Under the pieces are notes generated by a model that was not told the origin of the DNA, searched no databases, and was given only the letters and a program-made list of their open reading frames with translations. The position numbers were made by a program, and so were the translations under genes. A stretch of DNA of 64,000 nt from Heracleum sosnowskyi. Its lineage: Eukaryota; Streptophyta; Magnoliopsida; Apiales; Apiaceae. Location: assembly GCA_030848705.1 (NCBI GenBank), contig CM061243.1, positions 9,077,044 through 9,141,043 on the forward strand, read 5' to 3'. Shown here in pieces: positions 1 to 11,302 of this stretch (its first letter is position 1; each line of letters starts with the position of its first letter).

Positions 1-223
1 ACAACATTGTAACTGAGCAGCTGTGAACATTTGTATCACAGATTATTTCCGCAATAAAAACACTTCAGTTGGATCATCAAACAATCCAACTGAATTATTT
101 ATATCTTGTGTTTTTGTTTATTCAGTTCAGTTTAATTTCATAAAGTGTTTAGTTTCAAGAAAATATCAAGAATTGTATTCAACCCCCCCTTCTACAATTC
201 TGTTAGGTCATTTGGGAATAACA
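1..223 (+). repeat. Element A 5' LTR (right-hand 223 bp only)
   Basis: This stretch equals positions 12098-12320 base for base and ends GGGAATAACA, immediately followed by the primer binding site. The remainder of the LTR is beyond the window edge. Confidence 0.95.
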
Positions 224-225
224 AT

Positions 226-237
226 TGGTATCAGAGC
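226..237 (+). promoter_or_regulatory. Element A primer binding site (initiator Met-tRNA type)
   Basis: TGGTATCAGAGC lies two bases after the LTR end. This is the usual plant copia PBS complementary to the 3' end of initiator methionine tRNA. Confidence 0.9.
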
Positions 238-287
238 GAGCTTCTAACATACAAGAAGTTTAAAGATCAAGACCAAAAACAGAAACC

Positions 288-2759
288 ATGGTGAAGAAGG
301 ATGCAGGTGTGAAGATACCAGTTCTTGATAAAGACAATTACTTTCACTGGAAAGTAAAGATGCATTTACATCTCATGTCTATGGATGAGAGGTATGTAGA
401 CTGCATTGAGAAAGGTCCACACGTTCCCATGAAGCTTGATTCTAGAGTTGGACTGCCAGATGATGCACCTGATGTAGAGATTCCAAAAACTGTCTCAGAA
501 TGGACTGTTGAAGATATTGCAGAAGTTCATAAAGACAAAAGGACCATGAACATTCTGTTTAATGGTTTGGAGCAAGAGATGTTTGACAATGTTATCAACT
601 GTACAACCTCTAAGGAAGTATGGGATACTGTTAGAACTCTCTGTGAAGGAACTGAGCAAGTCAGGGAAAATAAAATGCAACTCCTTATACAACAATATGA
701 GCATTTTCATTTTAAAGCTGGTGAAACCCTAAATGACACGTTTAGTAGGTTTCAAAAGCTTTTGAATGGATTAAAGTTGTATGGGAGGATCTATCAAACC
801 AAGGATTCAAACCTTAAATTTCTTAGAGCTCTTCCAAAAGAATGGAAGCCTATGACTGTTTCTCTCAGAAACACTCAAGAGTACAAAGACTACACTCTTG
901 AAAGGCTTTATGGAACCTTGAAGACTTATGAGCTGGAAATGGAGCAAGATGAGGAAATTGAAAAGGTACAGAAGAAGGGTGGATCTATTGCATTGATTGC
1001 ATCAGTGAACCAACTTGAAGATGACAATAAAGAAGCTGTAAAGGCCACAACTAGTCGATCTAGTTGTAGGAGTGATGTTAGCAAGGGTAAAGACAAGATG
1101 ACAGAAGAAGAAGAATCAGAACCAGCCAACTTGGAGGACTTAGATGAGATTGATGAACACATTGCTTTTCTGTCTAGAAAATTCTCTAAGTTCAAGTTCA
1201 AAAGAAACTCAGAAGCAAGGCCACCAAGAAGAGACTTTCAACCTAGCAAAACAAACTGGATTGAAAAGTCTAAGTCAAAATGTTTCAATTGTGGAATGCT
1301 TGGTCACTTTGCTGGAGACTGCAGAAAGCCCAAGGTTGAGAAGGGCAACAGGAAATTTGAGCCTGTTGATTATAAAAAGAAATACTTTGAACTTCTCAAA
1401 CAAAAAGAAAAGGCGTTCATGTCTCAGGAGTATGATTGGGCTGGTAATGGTGAAGATTCTGATGATGATGTTGAGTATGTCAACTTGGCTCTTATGGCTG
1501 ACAATCATGAGCAGGAAGCAAGTTCCTCAAGCAACCAGGTAACAATTACTAATCTTTCTGAGCTTTCTAAAGAGGAATGCGACAATGCAGTAAATGAAAT
1601 GTCTACTGTATTATATAATTTGCGTGTTACTCTTAAATCACTTACTAAAGAGAACTCAAGAATAAAAGAAACAAATCTGCTCTTAAGTGATAGGAATGCA
1701 ATGTTAGAAGCACAGCTCATTGAATTTGAGAAAATGAGATGTGTTAGTAGGGATGCTAAGAAGGAACTTGAGAACGTGTTACAAAGGGAAGAAATTCTTA
1801 AAACACAACTTGAGATAGAACAAGGTGTGATTGCAAAATGGAAGGATGCCAGGAATGTTGCTGCCAACATAATTAATGTTCAAGGCGTGGAATCCTTCTG
1901 TGAGCAATCATGGAAAAGGAACAAAGAGAAGCTAGGGTATGTTGGTGAAACCTTAGAATCAGAAACAGAGTCAACAAACAACAATGATCATTTGTTGAAG
2001 GTTGATATGTCAACGGAATGCAATGTTTCGTTGACACATGAACCATCAACCGATCAGGCTGTTTCGTTGACAGACAAAAGAAAAGATAAACTCACTAGAC
2101 TTAATGACAAGTATGGTCCTGTCACCAAGAACTTTGTTCAAGGTGAGTCTAGTACTTTAAAGAAAATTGAGAAGCCTGTTGAGAGAGCTAATGTAGGTCA
2201 CTTGTCTAACAAGCAATTGAAAGACAAGGTAGAGAAAGTTCATAATGAGGCTAAGGGAAATAAAAAGAATAACAGGAATGGCAAAGTAGGAATTAACAAA
2301 CACAACAATTACACACCTGATAAATATGCTCCTAGAAAGACTTGTGTTAATTGTGGAAGTGTTAGTCATTTGTCTACTAACTGCAAATCTGTTAAGAAAA
2401 CTCCTAATGTGAGAATGCCCAAGCCTGCAATGAACAGTTCCATGCCTACAATGCCTGTTATGTCTAACATGTTTGCTCCATATGCACAATTTCAGAATCC
2501 ATATGCTAGTATGCCATTTGTGTCTAATCCTTACATGAATATGTTTAACATGCCACAAATGCCATGGAACATGAATAACATGATTGTTCCTCCAACTATG
2601 CATGCTATGAATGAAAATATGAGCAACCCTCAGAAATCAACACCAAGGGTAAAGATTGATTTGAATCAATCTGAGCCCAAAGTGAAAAATGGTACAAAAG
2701 GGAATGCAAAGGCTAACAAGACAGGACCCAAGGAAACTTGGGTACCAAAATCAACTTGA
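288..2759 (+). CDS. gag: Element A Gag polyprotein
   Basis: 823 aa, intact. It forms the virus-like particle and binds the element RNA. The N-terminal part has the copia gag pattern (DUF4219/UBN2 type: an NYFHWKVKM stretch near residue 17, a VWDTV motif near residue 112). Two CCHC zinc knuckles are visible, CFNCGMLGHFAGDC near residue 332 and CVNCGSVSHLSTNC near residue 685. Between them lie a Glu/Lys-rich probable coiled coil and a spacer encoding VSLT and STE words from the dispersed TCAACG motif. A Met/Pro/Asn-rich tail precedes the end WVPKST. The start is the first ATG after the PBS. The stop TGA at 2757-2759 overlaps the pol frame, which lies at -1 relative to gag. Confidence 0.92.
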   Translation: MVKKDAGVKIPVLDKDNYFHWKVKMHLHLMSMDERYVDCIEKGPHVPMKLDSRVGLPDDAPDVEIPKTVSEWTVEDIAEVHKDKRTMNILFNGLEQEMFDNVINCTTSKEVWDTVRTLCEGTEQVRENKMQLLIQQYEHFHFKAGETLNDTFSRFQKLLNGLKLYGRIYQTKDSNLKFLRALPKEWKPMTVSLRNTQEYKDYTLERLYGTLKTYELEMEQDEEIEKVQKKGGSIALIASVNQLEDDNKEAVKATTSRSSCRSDVSKGKDKMTEEEESEPANLEDLDEIDEHIAFLSRKFSKFKFKRNSEARPPRRDFQPSKTNWIEKSKSKCFNCGMLGHFAGDCRKPKVEKGNRKFEPVDYKKKYFELLKQKEKAFMSQEYDWAGNGEDSDDDVEYVNLALMADNHEQEASSSSNQVTITNLSELSKEECDNAVNEMSTVLYNLRVTLKSLTKENSRIKETNLLLSDRNAMLEAQLIEFEKMRCVSRDAKKELENVLQREEILKTQLEIEQGVIAKWKDARNVAANIINVQGVESFCEQSWKRNKEKLGYVGETLESETESTNNNDHLLKVDMSTECNVSLTHEPSTDQAVSLTDKRKDKLTRLNDKYGPVTKNFVQGESSTLKKIEKPVERANVGHLSNKQLKDKVEKVHNEAKGNKKNNRNGKVGINKHNNYTPDKYAPRKTCVNCGSVSHLSTNCKSVKKTPNVRMPKPAMNSSMPTMPVMSNMFAPYAQFQNPYASMPFVSNPYMNMFNMPQMPWNMNNMIVPPTMHAMNENMSNPQKSTPRVKIDLNQSEPKVKNGTKGNAKANKTGPKETWVPKST

Positions 2760-5700
2760 TTTGGTTTTATTGTGTGCAGGGAGACAAAAGGAATCTTTGG
2801 TACTTGGATAGTGGTTGTTCAAGACACATGACTGGTGATTCTACCCTGCTCACAGAGTTTCAGGAAAGAGCTGGCCCTTGTATTGCTTTTGGAGATGACA
2901 GCAAAGGCTACACAAAGGGATATGGCTTGATTTCAAAAGAGAATGTCATCATAGATGAGGTTGCATTGGTGGATGGTCTTAAGCACAACTTGCTTAGTAT
3001 CAGCCAACTTTGTGACAAAGGATTTTTAGTTACTTTTTCAAAAGAAGCCTGTGTTGTTTCTAAAGGAGGAAACAACAATGTGGTAATGACTGGATTCAGA
3101 AGAGGGAATGTGTACATTGCTGACTTTAGTAGCACAAGTTCAGACACCATCACTTGTCTTTTCAGCAAGGCAAGCAAGGATGAAAGTTGGTTATGGCACA
3201 AAAAGTTATCCCATCTGAATTTCAAAGTTATGAATGATTTGGTGAGGAAAGATCTTGCTAGAGGAATTCCACAGGTGGAGTTCTCCAAGGATGGTTTGTG
3301 TGATGCCTGTCAAAAGGGAAAACAGAAGAAGGCATCATTCAAAAGTAAGACAGAGTCATCAATTGTCCAGCAGCTTGAATTGCTTCATATGGACCTATTT
3401 GGCCCTGTAAATGTTATGTCCATCTCAAAGAAGAAATACTGTCTTGTGATTGTTGATGATTTTTCTAGATTTACATGGACTTTCTTTTTGCACTCTAAAG
3501 ATGAGGCAAGTGAAATCATTATCAATCACATCAAGATGGTAAGCAATCATCCTGATTTCAAAGTAAGAAGAATTAGGAGTGACAATGGGACAGAATTCAA
3601 GAATTCAAGCATGAAGGTGTTCTGTGAAGAAAATGGTATTTTGCATGAGTTTTCAGCAGCAAGAACACCACAGCAAAATGGTGTAGTTGAAAGGAAAAAC
3701 AGAACACTTATTGAAGCTGCAAGGACAATGCTAGATGAATCAAAGTTACCTACATATTTTTGGGCTGAGGCAGTTAACACAGCTTGCTTTACTCAAAATA
3801 TTTCTTTGATTAATCAGGCCAAAGGAATGACCCCTTATCAGTTACTCAAAAGAAAGAAGCCACTGTTAGATTTTCTTCATGTCTTTGGATGCAAGTGCTT
3901 CGTTCTGAGAAATCAAGCTGAGCATTTGGGGAAATTTGAAGCAAAGGCAGATGAAGCAATATTTGTGGGATATGCAGCAGGGAAAGCTTACAGAGTCTTT
4001 AATCTCAGAATCAACATCGTTATGGAATCTGTACATGTTGTTTTTGATGATCTCAAAATACAAGGTCTCTGTGATGAAGGTTTCCATGAAAGTCTCTCTT
4101 TTGAGAATGAGGAAGGAGAACAAGTGAATCATGATAAGGCTATTGAGAAACAGCCTAAAGTTGTTGTATCTAGCACAAATGAAAGTAGCAGTGAAGATGA
4201 AATTGCTGCATTAAGGTTAAAAAGGATAGCAGCTAGCAGACCAAATGGTCATTTCGTTGATAGTCATGATGGTGGATTCGTTGACAGTCAGAATGAGCGT
4301 TTCGTTGACAGCCAAAACGGTCATACCGTTGATAGTCATAGGAATGCTTCTAGAAGTGATCAATTAGGGACAACAAACTCAGGGGGAGTTTCTCAAGGAC
4401 AAATATCCAATCAAGGCAATCATGATCATGAAGCTACGTCTTCAAGAGCAAATCTACCTCCCTCAAGGAAATGGACTAAAGATCATCCCTTTGAACTTAT
4501 TATAGGTGATGTCTCTTCAAAAGTCCAAACTAGAAGAGCAACTCAAGAAGAATGTCTATATAGTAGCTTTCTGTCTCAAGATGAGCCAAAGAAAGTTGAG
4601 GATGCACTTCTAGATCCAGATTGGGTTTTAGCCATGCAAGAAGAGCTAAACCAATTTGAGAGAAACAATGTTTGGAAGCTGGTGCCCAGGCCTAATGACA
4701 GGAGTGTTATAGGCACAAAGTGGGTGTTCAGAAACAAGATGGATGAAAATGGCATAGTCACAAGGAACAAAGCTAGATTGGTTGCAAAAGGCTATTCACA
4801 GGAAGAAGGAATTGATTTTGATGAAACCTTTGCTCCTGTTGCAAGACTAGAAGCAATAAGGATTTTCCTAGCCTATGCAGCCCATGCCAATTTCAAGGTC
4901 TATCAAATGGATGTGAAGAGTGCTTTTCTGAATGGGGAATTGGAAGAGGAGGTGTATGTAAGTCAACCTCCTGGTTTTGAAGATGATGATTTTCCAGACT
5001 ATGTGTACTTCCTTCTCAAAGCACTCTATGGTTTGAAACAAGCACCTAGAGCCTGGTATGACACTCTCTCACAGTTCCTCCTTGAGAATCATTTCACTAG
5101 AGGTACTGTAGATAAAACTCTTTTTCACAGGGTTGTAAATGGCTCTACTTTACTTGTTCAAATTTATGTAGATGATATAATCTTTGGGTCTACAGATGTG
5201 AATCTTTGTCAAAAGTTTGCCAAGCTTATGCAAAGTAAGTATGAAATGAGCATGATGGGAGAATTAACTTACTTTCTTGGTCTTCAAGTAAAGCAAGTTA
5301 ATGAAGGCATTTTCATTAGTCAAACAAAATACATTCATGATTTATTAAAGAAGTTTAACCTAATGGAATGCTCTCCTGCCAAAACTCCCATGCCTACTGC
5401 CACCAAACTTGAATTGAATACTAAGGAAAAATCTGTGGACATTTCAAGTTACAGAGGCATGGTAGGCTCACTTTTATATTTAACAGCTAGTAGACCTGAT
5501 ATTATGTTTGCTACATGTCTATGTGCTAGATTTCAGGCTGATCCTAGAGAATCCCATTTAGTTGCTATTAAAAGAATTTTCAGATATCTCAAAGGAACGC
5601 CAAACCTTGGCATTTGGTATCCTAGAGAATCTGGTTTTGAACTAATTGGTTATTCAGATGCAGATTTTGCAGGATGTAAAATTGACAGGAAAAGTACAAC

Positions 5701-6109
5701 TGGAACCTGTCAATTCCTAGGAAACAAGCTTGTGTCATGGTTCAGCAAGAAACAAAACTCAGTTTCTACCTCCACAGCTGAGGCTGAGTATATAGCAGCT
5801 GGAAGTTGTTGTGCACAGATTTTATGGATGAAAAACCAACTACTTGATTATGGATTAAGAGTTGAGAAAATTCCTATTTTCTGTGACAACACTAGTGCCA
5901 TTGCCATTACTGAGAATCCAGTGCAGCATTCAAGGACCAAGCACATTGACATCAAGTACCATTTCATTAGAGAACATGTTATGAATGGTACTGTGGAGTT
6001 ACATTTTGTTCCAAGTGAACAACAACTTGCAGACATCTTTACCAAGCCACTTGATGAATCAACATTCTCAAGATTAGTAAGTGAGCTAGGTATGCTAAAT
6101 TTCTCTTAA
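2738..6109 (+). CDS. pol: Element A Pol polyprotein (protease, integrase, RT, RNase H)
   Basis: Open for 1,123 codons; no clear initiating ATG is required, because the frame overlaps the gag end. Domains in order: aspartic protease with DSG at residues 24-26; GAG-pre-integrase with HKKLSHLNF near 153; integrase core with HMDLFGPV near 217, SDNGTEF near 280 and VVERKNR near 315 (the D, D, E acidic residues are present); a variable linker (about 480-600) with repeats FVDSHDG/FVDSQNE; RT from NNVWKLVPRP near 643, with motif QMDVKSAFLNG and catalytic YVDDIIFGS near 810; RNase H with SDADFAGCKIDRKSTTG near 975 and STAEAEY. All catalytic motifs are intact, so the protein is probably functional. The linker carries four dispersed motif copies exactly 24 bp apart (4252-4334). 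Confidence 0.95.
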   Translation: MGTKINLIWFYCVQGDKRNLWYLDSGCSRHMTGDSTLLTEFQERAGPCIAFGDDSKGYTKGYGLISKENVIIDEVALVDGLKHNLLSISQLCDKGFLVTFSKEACVVSKGGNNNVVMTGFRRGNVYIADFSSTSSDTITCLFSKASKDESWLWHKKLSHLNFKVMNDLVRKDLARGIPQVEFSKDGLCDACQKGKQKKASFKSKTESSIVQQLELLHMDLFGPVNVMSISKKKYCLVIVDDFSRFTWTFFLHSKDEASEIIINHIKMVSNHPDFKVRRIRSDNGTEFKNSSMKVFCEENGILHEFSAARTPQQNGVVERKNRTLIEAARTMLDESKLPTYFWAEAVNTACFTQNISLINQAKGMTPYQLLKRKKPLLDFLHVFGCKCFVLRNQAEHLGKFEAKADEAIFVGYAAGKAYRVFNLRINIVMESVHVVFDDLKIQGLCDEGFHESLSFENEEGEQVNHDKAIEKQPKVVVSSTNESSSEDEIAALRLKRIAASRPNGHFVDSHDGGFVDSQNERFVDSQNGHTVDSHRNASRSDQLGTTNSGGVSQGQISNQGNHDHEATSSRANLPPSRKWTKDHPFELIIGDVSSKVQTRRATQEECLYSSFLSQDEPKKVEDALLDPDWVLAMQEELNQFERNNVWKLVPRPNDRSVIGTKWVFRNKMDENGIVTRNKARLVAKGYSQEEGIDFDETFAPVARLEAIRIFLAYAAHANFKVYQMDVKSAFLNGELEEEVYVSQPPGFEDDDFPDYVYFLLKALYGLKQAPRAWYDTLSQFLLENHFTRGTVDKTLFHRVVNGSTLLVQIYVDDIIFGSTDVNLCQKFAKLMQSKYEMSMMGELTYFLGLQVKQVNEGIFISQTKYIHDLLKKFNLMECSPAKTPMPTATKLELNTKEKSVDISSYRGMVGSLLYLTASRPDIMFATCLCARFQADPRESHLVAIKRIFRYLKGTPNLGIWYPRESGFELIGYSDADFAGCKIDRKSTTGTCQFLGNKLVSWFSKKQNSVSTSTAEAEYIAAGSCCAQILWMKNQLLDYGLRVEKIPIFCDNTSAIAITENPVQHSRTKHIDIKYHFIREHVMNGTVELHFVPSEQQLADIFTKPLDESTFSRLVSELGMLNFS
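2760..2779 (+). promoter_or_regulatory. gag-pol junction with a 3' splice-site-like sequence
   Basis: After the gag stop comes a T-rich stretch ending TGTGTGCAG followed by GG, matching a plant 3' splice site. The same arrangement (gag stop, T-rich stretch, TTGCAG then GG) is present in element B. Alternatives are -1 frameshifting or simple sequence conservation. Functional use is an inference. Confidence 0.4.
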
Positions 6110-6649
6110 TTATCCTTGAGATATTTGCAAGTTAAAATGCAGCCAGAAATTTGCTATGTTTTTCTGTGAATGAATTTTCTCAGGAAAAGGTAAAATTTTG
6201 TCTAAATCAAAATTACTATGCCAACGGAATGCACCATTTCGTTGACAGTCTTAGCAGTTTTCTGGGTGTTTCGTTGATAGCTCTTTTATATCAACGAAAC
6301 GCAGCTTTATCAACGAAATAAGACGGGACTTTAACCGCCCAATCCTGATTCGTTGATTTAGCGCTTTTTATCTGAACCGTTGAAATTTGACACGTCTTTT
6401 ACCACGATCTATGCATACACCCCTGTAAGTATAAATCATGGTAATACTTTAAGAGTAACGGTTATATTTTTAAGCCAATCCAGTAATTTACATTTATTAT
6501 TGGATTCATTTTCTGAGAATTTTTGGGGGAGTATTTAAGAAATTTTATTTTTATTATTTCTTTTTACCTGTTCTCAAAAATTCCAAAGGCTTTTTCTCTC
6601 TTCTTCTCTCTAACAAGCAATTCAGTTCGAAGCTTTCCTTTAATCAACA
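6110..6649 (+). other. Element A pol-ORF3 spacer with motif cluster and candidate ORF3 leader
   Basis: 540 bp without a long ORF. It holds seven copies of the TCAACG/CGTTGA motif (6221-6383), including an 11-bp perfect inverted repeat with arms 6269-6279 and 6289-6299. A GGGGGAG polypurine run lies at 6525-6531, followed by an AT-rich TATTTAAG stretch and a pyrimidine-rich leader (about 6590-6612) just before the ORF3 ATG. This looks like a plant promoter plus 5' UTR, or a splice acceptor region. Confidence 0.6.
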
Positions 6650-9600
6650 ATGGCACCTATAGTTAAGCTTATGTCTGCTGGAGGGTTCATCTATGAGAAG
6701 AACAACTCCATCCCTTTTGTTGTCAAGGAAAACCCGAACAGACTGTTCTTCAAAATGATGGATTTCATGAAGAATTGCAAGTTGAGCTATGCAATGTTTC
6801 ACTCTACACCACTCTACAATGAGATAATCGAGGAAATTTGGACCTCATGTGAGTATAGTGGAACACACTGCACACTAAAATTCACTCTTCAAGGTAATGA
6901 GTAAATAGTTAATTCTGATGTTTTGCAAGCATGTTTACATATTCCTGATAATAACTGTGATGCTTTGCCTACTAACACTGAAATAACTACCATGTTAAAT
7001 TCTTTAAACTACTCTTTGCCTACTGATAATCTGGGTAGAATAATTAGGAGAGGTTTGGTTAGGGAATACAGTTATTTAGCTGATGCATTCATTAAGGTTT
7101 TTTCTGGAAAGATTAGTAATTTTGATGCATTAACTAACTCTATGTTAATTCTCCTAACCATGCTTCTAAATGATAGATATCACAACTTTAGCACCCAACT
7201 TATGTATGAAATTGGTGCTAAGTTGGGTGACAAAGCAAATAGGAAGAAAAATATCTATTATGCTAGGTTTCTGATGATGTTGGCTAACCATGTTAGTCCA
7301 GCACCATTAGTTATCTCTAACCCTAATGCCAGGTTCGAGTGCTTTGTGCAAGAAAAGAGAGTATTGACAGACATACTGAGGCTGAACCACAATGGTGATG
7401 TTCCAGTGGTGTATCTGCCAATCATTGAGGTAACTACTACTATCCCTGTTAGTGTAGCTAACACCTCTACTGTTTTATCTTCCAATGTTGCTATGGAGTC
7501 TGTAGCTGTGACCCAACAGGCTCCTGCCCTAGCAACAAAACCAAAATCAAAGAAATCCTCCAAGCCAACCTCAGGTGCTTCTCAAAAGGCACCTGTTGTA
7601 AAAACTACCACACAACCTAAGGGGAGTGAGTCTGGAGTTGTGAGAGGTGAGGGAAGGGGTGAACATCAAAGAAACCCCAAGGATAAGGAAGGACAGGTTA
7701 GTGTGTACCAGCCAAGCCCCATTGTGTCTTCCCAACAAGGCACAATGAGTAACATGGATTTAAGCACAAGTCTAATTGCATCCTCCCAAAAGGATGTGAT
7801 TATTGAAACAAGCTCTCCTCCTAGAGCACAGTCCAAAAGGGTAAGGGACACTTCAAGCCCAAAGTCTACATTTTCCCAATACCAAAGGAGAGTGAAGCAA
7901 AAGTCCAAGGGTACACAGGGTGCACACACACTGGAAGCAACACTTCCAGTTTCTCAAATTCAGTTTGATGTAACCCCTATCATTTCTCTGGGGTTACAGT
8001 CCCATTCTCTAAACATCAATCTTGAATTATCTCCATCAAATTCACCAACTCAATCTTTAGATGTGGACATGATCCATACATCTATTCCTGATTCTCCAAC
8101 TCTAATCTTGGAGAAGCCCCACTCTGAAGCTGGTGGCCATCACTTGTTAAGTGATTTGTTGGGCCATCAACCAATTTTTCCTGAAGTTGCAAGGGGATCT
8201 GTGGACCAATCTTTAAAATCAATCACCACAGACTCTACTGTAATTTCTCATTCTCAAAGTGCTTTCTTGACTTCATCAACGAAACAGTCTATTTCGTTGA
8301 CAAGTGTTTCTCCATCAACGGTATCCATACCGTTGACAGTTCAAACTACCATTCCGTTGATAGTTCACTCTGCACCTTTAATTGAAAATCAAGTTGTTCC
8401 CACAACTAGTGCAGATGATCTAGTGGTAGTTGAGACACTTCTAGGACTGAGAGGGAGTGAAACTGAGAGGCTGGCTTGCAGCAAGGCAAAAGGAGAGAAT
8501 GTGAGTGAGAGGCTGGCTATTTCTTCCAGCCAGGCAAAAGGGGAGATTGAGTGTTCCACCTTAGAAGGTGAAGGTGAGGGTGTGAGAGGTGTGAGCCATG
8601 GGGAGCCCATGATGCAAGAACAGAATGGAGAGAGAGAAGGGACTACAGGAGAAATAAGGATGGAAGCAGCCATTGCTAATGAGTTAATGGAGGTCAGTGA
8701 GGGAGAAAGGGAACTTACTTTCCAAGAGGTTTATCAGCAAACTCTGGATAGTATTTCCCTGGATCCTGAGACCTTTACTCATCCTGTGTCAGCCTATCAA
8801 ATTTTGGCTCAACAGGGCAATGTGGAGGCAGAGAGGTCACTACAACTAATTCACACAACAGCATCAATGCAAAGAGCAAAGGATGCCTTGACCAATCTAC
8901 CTCCAGGAGCTGAAGCAAGTGGAGACTTTGATTTTTCTGATAGTGAGGATAGCTTTGGTGACACTCTACAGGTGGCCACTACTGCACAGACTGGGAGTTC
9001 TGTGGTGCCTCCTACACCAAACTGGCTTTCTCAAGATATGCATGGTAGAAGCAATTTGGATGCTGCTATCACAAGGCAGTACAAAGAAGCATATCTAGCT
9101 CATGAGTCTGCAGAAGTAAGGGACAAGAAATTCTACAAAGCCATAATGGATTCTCTGGAAATTCAAAGGCTACAAATGTTGCAGACAAGGATTGAGGCTA
9201 CAGAGATCAAGGATTCAATCAGCAACCTTAGGGCTGCTAATGATAGGAGGCTAGATGAAAAGCTTCCTCCTCTCACTGTGTCCAGGATGAACAGGTTTTT
9301 CTCTAAAGAACCTGAAGTGGAGTCCTCCTTGAAGACTCTCTCTTCTAGAGTGGACAAGGTGGAAGCCACTCTCTCACAGATGCAAAAGGAACAGGAGAAA
9401 CAAACTCAACTATTGGCCCAGCTAGTGGCAGCTCAAGGACTCCCAGTCATCTCTTTTGATGATAACAAAAAGGGGGAGAAATCTAAGGAGCTATACATTC
9501 AAATTACCAAGGTTATGGTCCCAGCCATTTCCCTACCAAATGAGCCATTAGCAATGGGGGAGCTTGGCAAGCAGAAAAAGGATGGTATTGACCTTATACA

Positions 9601-11116
9601 AGAAGCTTCTATGAGGATGAGACTTGCAGAACAAATCAAAGAACATTGGTCCAACATAGAAGCAAAGTTCAAGAAGATTACTGAAGATAAGGACTCAAAT
9701 CCATCAACGGAACAGCCATCAACGAATGCCATGGCACTAGCATCAACGGAATGGGAGCCACAGACAAATTCTTTCTATCACCAAGAGCCCCTTCTACATG
9801 GAGTCACTCAAGGACCAAGGAAGGAAAAAGGACAAACTTCATGCATTAGGGATGTGGAACAAGCTACAATTCAAAGAAGCCTATCTCCCAAGTCCCCTGC
9901 TAAACCAAAGGGCAAAAACATAGCAAGGACTTTCTATCCTGCACCTTATCCAGATGAGCACAAGCTTCTTGGTCTACTCATCACAAAAAGCAAGGAAAGT
10001 AATGATTATGAGATAAGGAAGCAAAGGGCAATTGTCTACAGGAATGGACAACAAATCTGTGTTTGGGCTGGTCATCCAAACTTTGCTGAAGCCAAGGCTG
10101 AGGAATCAGAAAGAGCAGCTATGCAAGCTCTTGCAGTAGCTCAAGCTCTAGATGAAGAAGAAAGGAAGCAAGAGGAAAGCACTAGAGAGGAAAGGAGTTC
10201 AAAGAAGAGCACAAGGCAACCCAAAGAGAGAGCTAGGAGAAACATAGACTTTGAGAGTGCTGATTCTCAGAGTACTGCATCAGACTCTTCTATACCTATT
10301 GCACCTCCAACAATTGCTAATCCAGTTTTTGAGGGGAAGTTGGCCTGTGATCCTGCACATCCAGTCAATTTTCATGATCAACCAATCATGCCAAAAGAGG
10401 AACCAATTGATTTTGATGAGGCATACTTTCCAAAGTTCCTGTTAGAAAAGGACCAACCAATGAAGACAAAGAAGAGGCCTGTCAAAGCAAAGCCTGTTCT
10501 TGTGAGAAAGCCACAATCTCAAAAACCCCCTTCAAACCCAGAGGACTGCATGTACATTGCTGACATCAGGGAAGAATCCAGTCTACATCTTGACTTAGAC
10601 AACCTGGTGGAAGTAAGGGGAATTGCAGCTTCTCAAAAGTTGCCTGAAAGACTAGTGTTCATATTCAAGGGAGGTAGAGAACAAGTGTGGCCTCTCTACA
10701 GAATTTTAGGAGAAGACTATCAAACACTACTCTCAGTGTTTAGATGCTTGAAAAAGGACTTTGGTTTCACCAAAACAGCCAAGTCTGAGGTGGTCTCCAA
10801 AATCTGTCAGATAAAGGCTAGCTGGAACAAGCCTGAGGCTCTTCCCAGGATACTTAGAGTTCCCTCAACAGGAAAGAAAATCCATCTTCAACCCTATTGG
10901 ATGATGGAGTTTAAGGACAAGGACAATTGCAGAAGATTCTTCAGAATGGAAGACCAGCTGGAGAAGGCATCTAATCAAACTCTAAAGCTGATGCAATCCA
11001 AGCTTGGTGATCAAGATGAAGAGGAGAAAATCTTCTACAGAAGACTACAGGCCCAGATTGAGGAAAACAACTCCAAGAGAGGGAAGAAGACTATGCCACA
11101 AAGAAGTCACAGATGA
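6650..11116 (+). CDS. Element A third ORF (env-position ORF), one in-frame stop
   Basis: One frame of 1,489 codons runs from ATG 6650 to TGA 11116, broken only by TAA at 6902-6904 (codon 85). Coding resumes in the same frame without loss. The position matches the so-called envelope-like ORF of SIRE elements, but I see no signal peptide or membrane segment, so envelope function is not supported. The N-terminal ~270 residues form a helical-looking domain. It aligns by eye with ORF3 of element B (shared SNFDAL/SNFDVL; WTS/WNT; ACLHIP/EALHLP), and this alignment runs through the stop. The middle is Ser/Thr/Pro/Gln-rich and probably disordered. A coiled-coil-like stretch lies around 9050-9440, then a conserved NKKGEK word over a GGGGGAG tract (9472-9478), and a charged C-terminal domain. 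Either a recent nonsense mutation or translational readthrough explains the break. Confidence 0.75.
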
Positions 11117-11290
11117 AACATTTGCTCAGACTAAAGGAGCACTTGTGGGCATTAGTCTTGTAAGTCTTATATTTTGTCTATAAAGTTTTGAAGCTTAATA
11201 CATTTTCTACTTTTGTAATTTATGATGTATCTGAGTGTTTTTGTTATCATCAAGTCTCTTGATTTATGGCTGTTATTCTATCAGTCATAA

Positions 11291-11302
11291 ATTGGGGGAG
11301 AT
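11291..11302 (+). promoter_or_regulatory. Element A 3' polypurine tract
   Basis: ATTGGGGGAGAT directly abuts the LTR start TGTTAGG, as expected for the plus-strand primer. Confidence 0.9.

Noticed and set aside
2157..2603. 148-codon minus-strand ORF opposite gag
   Set aside because: His/Arg-rich shadow of the Met/Asn-rich gag tail; no independent evidence.
6650..11116. Viral envelope gene
   Set aside because: Position fits the SIRE env-like ORF, but no signal peptide, transmembrane segment or glycoprotein-like Cys pattern is visible.
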